From Calothrix sp. PCC 7103 (GTDB lineage: Bacteria; Cyanobacteriota; Cyanobacteriia; Cyanobacteriales; Nostocaceae): a DNA stretch of 64,000 nt. Positions 61,178 to 64,000 of the stretch are shown one piece after another (positions within the stretch are counted from its first letter, which is position 1; each line of letters opens with the position of its first letter). The DNA is taken from positions 1 through 64,000 of the forward strand of contig NZ_KB217473.1 of NCBI RefSeq assembly GCF_000331305.1. The letters run 5' to 3'. The notes below the pieces were generated by a model. It had not been told where the DNA came from and ran no database searches. It saw only the letters and a program-made list of their open reading frames with translations. The position numbers and the translations under genes were made by a program.

Positions 61178-61573
61178 ATGCGTACAAAATTTTTCTCTAT
61201 CAGAAGCTTGCCAAAACGATTCCAAACATTCGTTCTTACCCTACTAACTACCAGTCTGCTGACCACTTTACCCTCGCGTGCTAAAGCGGGCGGCATATTC
61301 TCAGCAGCGCAGAACGCCATGACCTGTATTATCAATAGCGCTGGAAGCGGTGGAGCAGGCAACGCGATCATCACAAGTCTGCCAACGGTTATATTCACTG
61401 CAATTGGTTTGTTTCTGTTTGCATATTTTCTTGGCTCAACCTTTCAGTTGGTGCAAGCAGTGCGTGCAGGCGAGGAAGTATCCCAACTGGTGATTCCAAT
61501 TTTGGCAGCAATTATCGGTGTGATTATCATAACCATCTTTCAAAACGTATTATTTGGCACTGGGGGTTGCTAA
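61178..61573 (+). CDS. VirB2-like T4SS pilin precursor
   Basis: 131 residues. A long signal peptide (residues 1-37, ending RAKAG) is followed by a small Ala/Gly-rich mature protein with two hydrophobic segments, about 67-90 (LPTVIFTAIGLFLFAYFLG) and 103-124 (VIPILAAIIGVIIITIFQN). This size, order and polarity match VirB2/TrbC pilins that assemble the conjugative pilus. VirB3- and VirB4-like genes follow with overlapping stops and starts, confirming a transfer operon. Confidence 0.78.
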   Translation: MRTKFFSIRSLPKRFQTFVLTLLTTSLLTTLPSRAKAGGIFSAAQNAMTCIINSAGSGGAGNAIITSLPTVIFTAIGLFLFAYFLGSTFQLVQAVRAGEEVSQLVIPILAAIIGVIIITIFQNVLFGTGGC

Positions 61574-61893
61574 TGAAGAAGCAGTTTAAGCAAGTCAGCC
61601 ACAGTTTAGGTAAAAACCTTAATTTTGGCTCGTTCTCTGGCAAACAAGCCATCGTGCTTGCGGGCGTATTTTCGTTTACCTTCTTGTTCACCTACATTAT
61701 TTTGGGTCTGTCTATATATATCGGTCTGGGTGCCAGTACATGGAGCGGACTGACTTGTGCTTTTCTATCAGGATCAAAACCACACAAGTTTTGGTCAAGA
61801 ATTTATCCTCCAGTACCTAACTGGGTACGTGGACAAGCTCGGTATGTCTCGCCAATTTATAAAACTCTTTTAGGTTCAAAAAGGGCAAAATGA
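61573..61893 (+). CDS. VirB3-like inner-membrane T4SS component
   Basis: 106 residues with a single long hydrophobic region at about 27-60 (IVLAGVFSFTFLFTYIILGL) and a basic C-terminal tail, in the size and position range of VirB3. Start and stop overlap its neighbours (TAATG on the left, ATGA on the right), so the three genes form one operon. VirB3 sits next to VirB4 in the membrane complex. The assignment rests on size, topology and gene order. Confidence 0.66.
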   Translation: MKKQFKQVSHSLGKNLNFGSFSGKQAIVLAGVFSFTFLFTYIILGLSIYIGLGASTWSGLTCAFLSGSKPHKFWSRIYPPVPNWVRGQARYVSPIYKTLLGSKRAK

Positions 61894-64000
61894 CACCAAG
61901 TAAAAGCAGGAAATTGCACCCGATAGAGGACAAGTTTGAACTGGCAACCTTCTGTCGTATAGTGCGTGAGGGACGCACTGTTGGCTGTTACATACTAGGA
62001 GCAAATAACAAGAAAATTGACCCATCAAAACTGCTAATTAAGTTTGGGTTTACCTGCCAAGGTATTCATCCAACGCAATTAGAAGAGCAGTTTGAAAACA
62101 TAAATCAGACCCTTGGAAGTGGATTTAAGGAAATTAATTCAACTTTCACCTTTCGCCATAGCTGCTTTTGTGGCTTCACTGATGCTCGCACTCACTTAAA
62201 GAATAGACTCGAAAATCCGGGAAGTCCAGAATGCCAATATTTGGATAGTGCCCAACTTGCCAGAAAGCAGGAGCTAGCTAAAGCCAAGAAGCGAAAACAG
62301 GTTATGCTTACAGTTGAAACCACCTTTAAGCCAATTTTTGATAAAGAACAGAAAAAAGACCTGCTGGATCGAGTAATTGAGAGCGCGGACACTTTTTGGC
62401 AGCGCAAAATCCTAAATAAAGCCAAACAACTGGATCAGCAGCAATTAACTGAAATCCTAAATCAAGCCTATAACACGGCTATGCGCCATTTGCAGATATT
62501 GGAAGGCATGGGGCTAAAGCCTGTTGTGCAGACTGATGAGGAGTTATGGGAAACTTTAAAAAGTCGAATCGGAACAGAAAATGTAAGTCTGCCGCATTTA
62601 CTGGTTCTGGACGATACAGGACTGCACGAAGAGTTCAAAGCTGGGCAAAGTTTCAAAAAATATACCAAAACCATCTCCCCCGTTATCGGACACGAAATTC
62701 ATGCCACTTCCCAGCTTTTACAAAATGGCGTTCCTTTCGCCGACAGACGCTTTGTATGTATACCTAGTAAAAGTGGTAAAAAGCAGTACGTAGGGGCGCT
62801 GGTGCTTGAGGATAAACCAGAGGGTTTTTGGGGAGATAAAGGGCAAATTTTATACCTATGGAGTGTACTAGGCAAAAATTACATCTTCGATTTTGAGGTA
62901 ATTACTGAAATCACTCCTGCCGATGTAGGACTGATTCGCCTCGCCCAACAACTTTTGACCAGAAACTCCGTATCAAGAGATTTACAGGCTCAGGAGCGCG
63001 GAACGGTCGAAGTATCGGCACAGGTAAATCTTGAAAGTTCGGTTGAGGCTCAAAGGCAACTCTACACAGGGGATGTGCCATTTCACACTTCAGTTGTGAT
63101 ATTGGTGTATCGCAACAGCTCGCAAGAACTCGATGAAGCTTGTCGCCTTATCTCTGGGCTAGTTAAACCACCCGCTAAACTGGGACGCGAACTTGAGTAT
63201 GCTTGGCTCATATGGTTGCAAACCTTGGGCGTGCGCCGCGAGGCACTACTGTCAACTCCCTACTATCGGCGTCTGCAATTCTTTGCGTCCGAGTTATCAG
63301 GTGTTTCTAATCTTGTGCAAGTGGCAGAAGCGGACAAGCAAGGTTTTGAATTAATCGCCAACGAGGGCAATTCTCCAGTTTTTATTGATTTATCCAAGCC
63401 CAAAAATGTCTTAGTTTTAGGAACAACAGGCAGCGGTAAATCAGTTCTAGTAGCTTCAATTATTGCTGAGTGTTTAGCGCTCGGTATGTCGTTTTTAATA
63501 ATAGATTTACCCAACGCTGACGGAAGCGGAACATTTGGTGATTTTACCAATTACTTCGCAGGAATTTATTTTGATATTTCTCGCGAATCTAACAATTTAA
63601 TGCAACCACTAAATTTAAATTGTGTTACAAGTGAGGAAGATAAAAAAGAGCGAATAAAAGCGCACAGAAACGATGTAATCTTAATAGTCAGTCAACTGGT
63701 TCTTGGCTCCAACTCTCTTGATGGCTTTCTAGTACAAACCATTGAATCTTTAATTCCACTGGGAATAAAAACCTTCTATGAAAACCCAAGTATTAAAGCG
63801 CGATTTGTTGAGGCCGCGCAGGAAGGTTTGGGTTCAAAAGCTTGGGACAACACCCCAACCTTAGCCGATGTAATTGAGTTTTTTTCCACCAAACACATTA
63901 ATTTAGGTTATGATGATAGCAATGTTGAACAAGCCTTAAATCATATTCGCCTGCGTCTCCAATTTTGGCTGGCTTCCTCCATCGGGTATGCTATTGGAAA
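61890..64000 (+). CDS. VirB4-like T4SS ATPase (C-terminus beyond the window)
   Basis: 703 codons are visible, and the frame stays open at the right edge. The Walker A loop GTTGSGKS lies at about residues 511-518 (LVLGTTGSGKSVLVA), followed by a strand with FLIIDLPNADGSG. The long N-terminal region with polar helices and LEGM-type segments is normal for VirB4. The ATPase powers pilus assembly and substrate transport across the membrane. Its start overlaps the stop of the VirB3-like gene by four bases (ATGA). Confidence 0.85.
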   Translation, partial: MTPSKSRKLHPIEDKFELATFCRIVREGRTVGCYILGANNKKIDPSKLLIKFGFTCQGIHPTQLEEQFENINQTLGSGFKEINSTFTFRHSCFCGFTDARTHLKNRLENPGSPECQYLDSAQLARKQELAKAKKRKQVMLTVETTFKPIFDKEQKKDLLDRVIESADTFWQRKILNKAKQLDQQQLTEILNQAYNTAMRHLQILEGMGLKPVVQTDEELWETLKSRIGTENVSLPHLLVLDDTGLHEEFKAGQSFKKYTKTISPVIGHEIHATSQLLQNGVPFADRRFVCIPSKSGKKQYVGALVLEDKPEGFWGDKGQILYLWSVLGKNYIFDFEVITEITPADVGLIRLAQQLLTRNSVSRDLQAQERGTVEVSAQVNLESSVEAQRQLYTGDVPFHTSVVILVYRNSSQELDEACRLISGLVKPPAKLGRELEYAWLIWLQTLGVRREALLSTPYYRRLQFFASELSGVSNLVQVAEADKQGFELIANEGNSPVFIDLSKPKNVLVLGTTGSGKSVLVASIIAECLALGMSFLIIDLPNADGSGTFGDFTNYFAGIYFDISRESNNLMQPLNLNCVTSEEDKKERIKAHRNDVILIVSQLVLGSNSLDGFLVQTIESLIPLGIKTFYENPSIKARFVEAAQEGLGSKAWDNTPTLADVIEFFSTKHINLGYDDSNVEQALNHIRLRLQFWLASSIGYAIG

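Noticed and set aside
1-64000. CRISPR array, tRNA or rRNA genes
   Set aside because: I looked for regularly spaced 25-40 bp repeats with unique spacers and for tRNA cloverleaf ends, and found none. The TATATA arrays are too short-period for CRISPR.

Overview
The window looks like part of a large, mobile, defence-rich plasmid of a filamentous cyanobacterium. This is an inference from gene content, not from any marker gene. The clues are a plasmid-type initiator with an AEP-primase domain, a ParA partition locus with iteron arrays, type IV secretion (conjugation) genes at the right edge, an EACC1-caspase conflict module and a fairly AT-rich base composition. I saw no rRNA, tRNA or CRISPR array and no ribosomal or central-metabolic gene.

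Layout, left to right. 0-4.4 kb: leftward series of small accessory genes with an orphan DpnA-like adenine methyltransferase and a J-domain protein. 4.8-7.6 kb: long imperfect palindrome, YhcG/DUF1016 PDDEXK nuclease, and a two-HTH regulator with repeated GGCGAGGTT boxes. 7.7-10.4 kb: leftward cluster with a Ham1-like NTP pyrophosphatase and a P-loop kinase. 10.8-12 kb: HTH fused to an EgtD-like methyltransferase. 12.1-19 kb: three small membrane proteins, a terminator, then a 1081-residue polymorphic toxin ending in a WHH-type HNH nuclease, two duplicated SUKH immunity genes and a displaced toxin fragment. 19.1-25.6 kb: IrrE-like zinc peptidase, then a rightward operon (TPR, unknown, MazG, DUF2075 helicase, two unknowns) closed by a strong terminator. 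25.8-27.7 kb: IS1595-type element with a P63C passenger gene. 28-31 kb: no convincing gene, but an extremely G-poor tract and a long region with hairpins. 30.8-32.7 kb: parA operon interleaved with three arrays of TATATA boxes spaced 11-12 bp.

33-49.5 kb is a defence island: EACC1 plus a caspase-TM-periplasmic-binding-protein fusion, an HsdS/HsdM pair without a nuclease, an RHH regulator, a complete type I restriction system (HsdR-HsdM-HsdS), and a two-gene CBASS (patatin phospholipase plus CD-NTase). 50-54.8 kb holds the replication region (AEP-primase Rep with upstream direct repeats and an AT-rich block inside the gene). 55-59 kb carries a second secreted toxin-like protein with candidate immunity genes. 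61.2-64 kb starts a VirB2-VirB3-VirB4 operon that runs off the window.

Taken together, the element can replicate (Rep), segregate (ParA), probably transfer (T4SS), compete with neighbouring cells (two toxin-immunity loci) and protect its host against phage (restriction, CBASS, caspase module). The most novel-looking pieces are the membrane-spanning caspase receptor, the helically phased TATATA arrays, the displaced toxin cassette and the G-depleted, gene-free 3 kb region.
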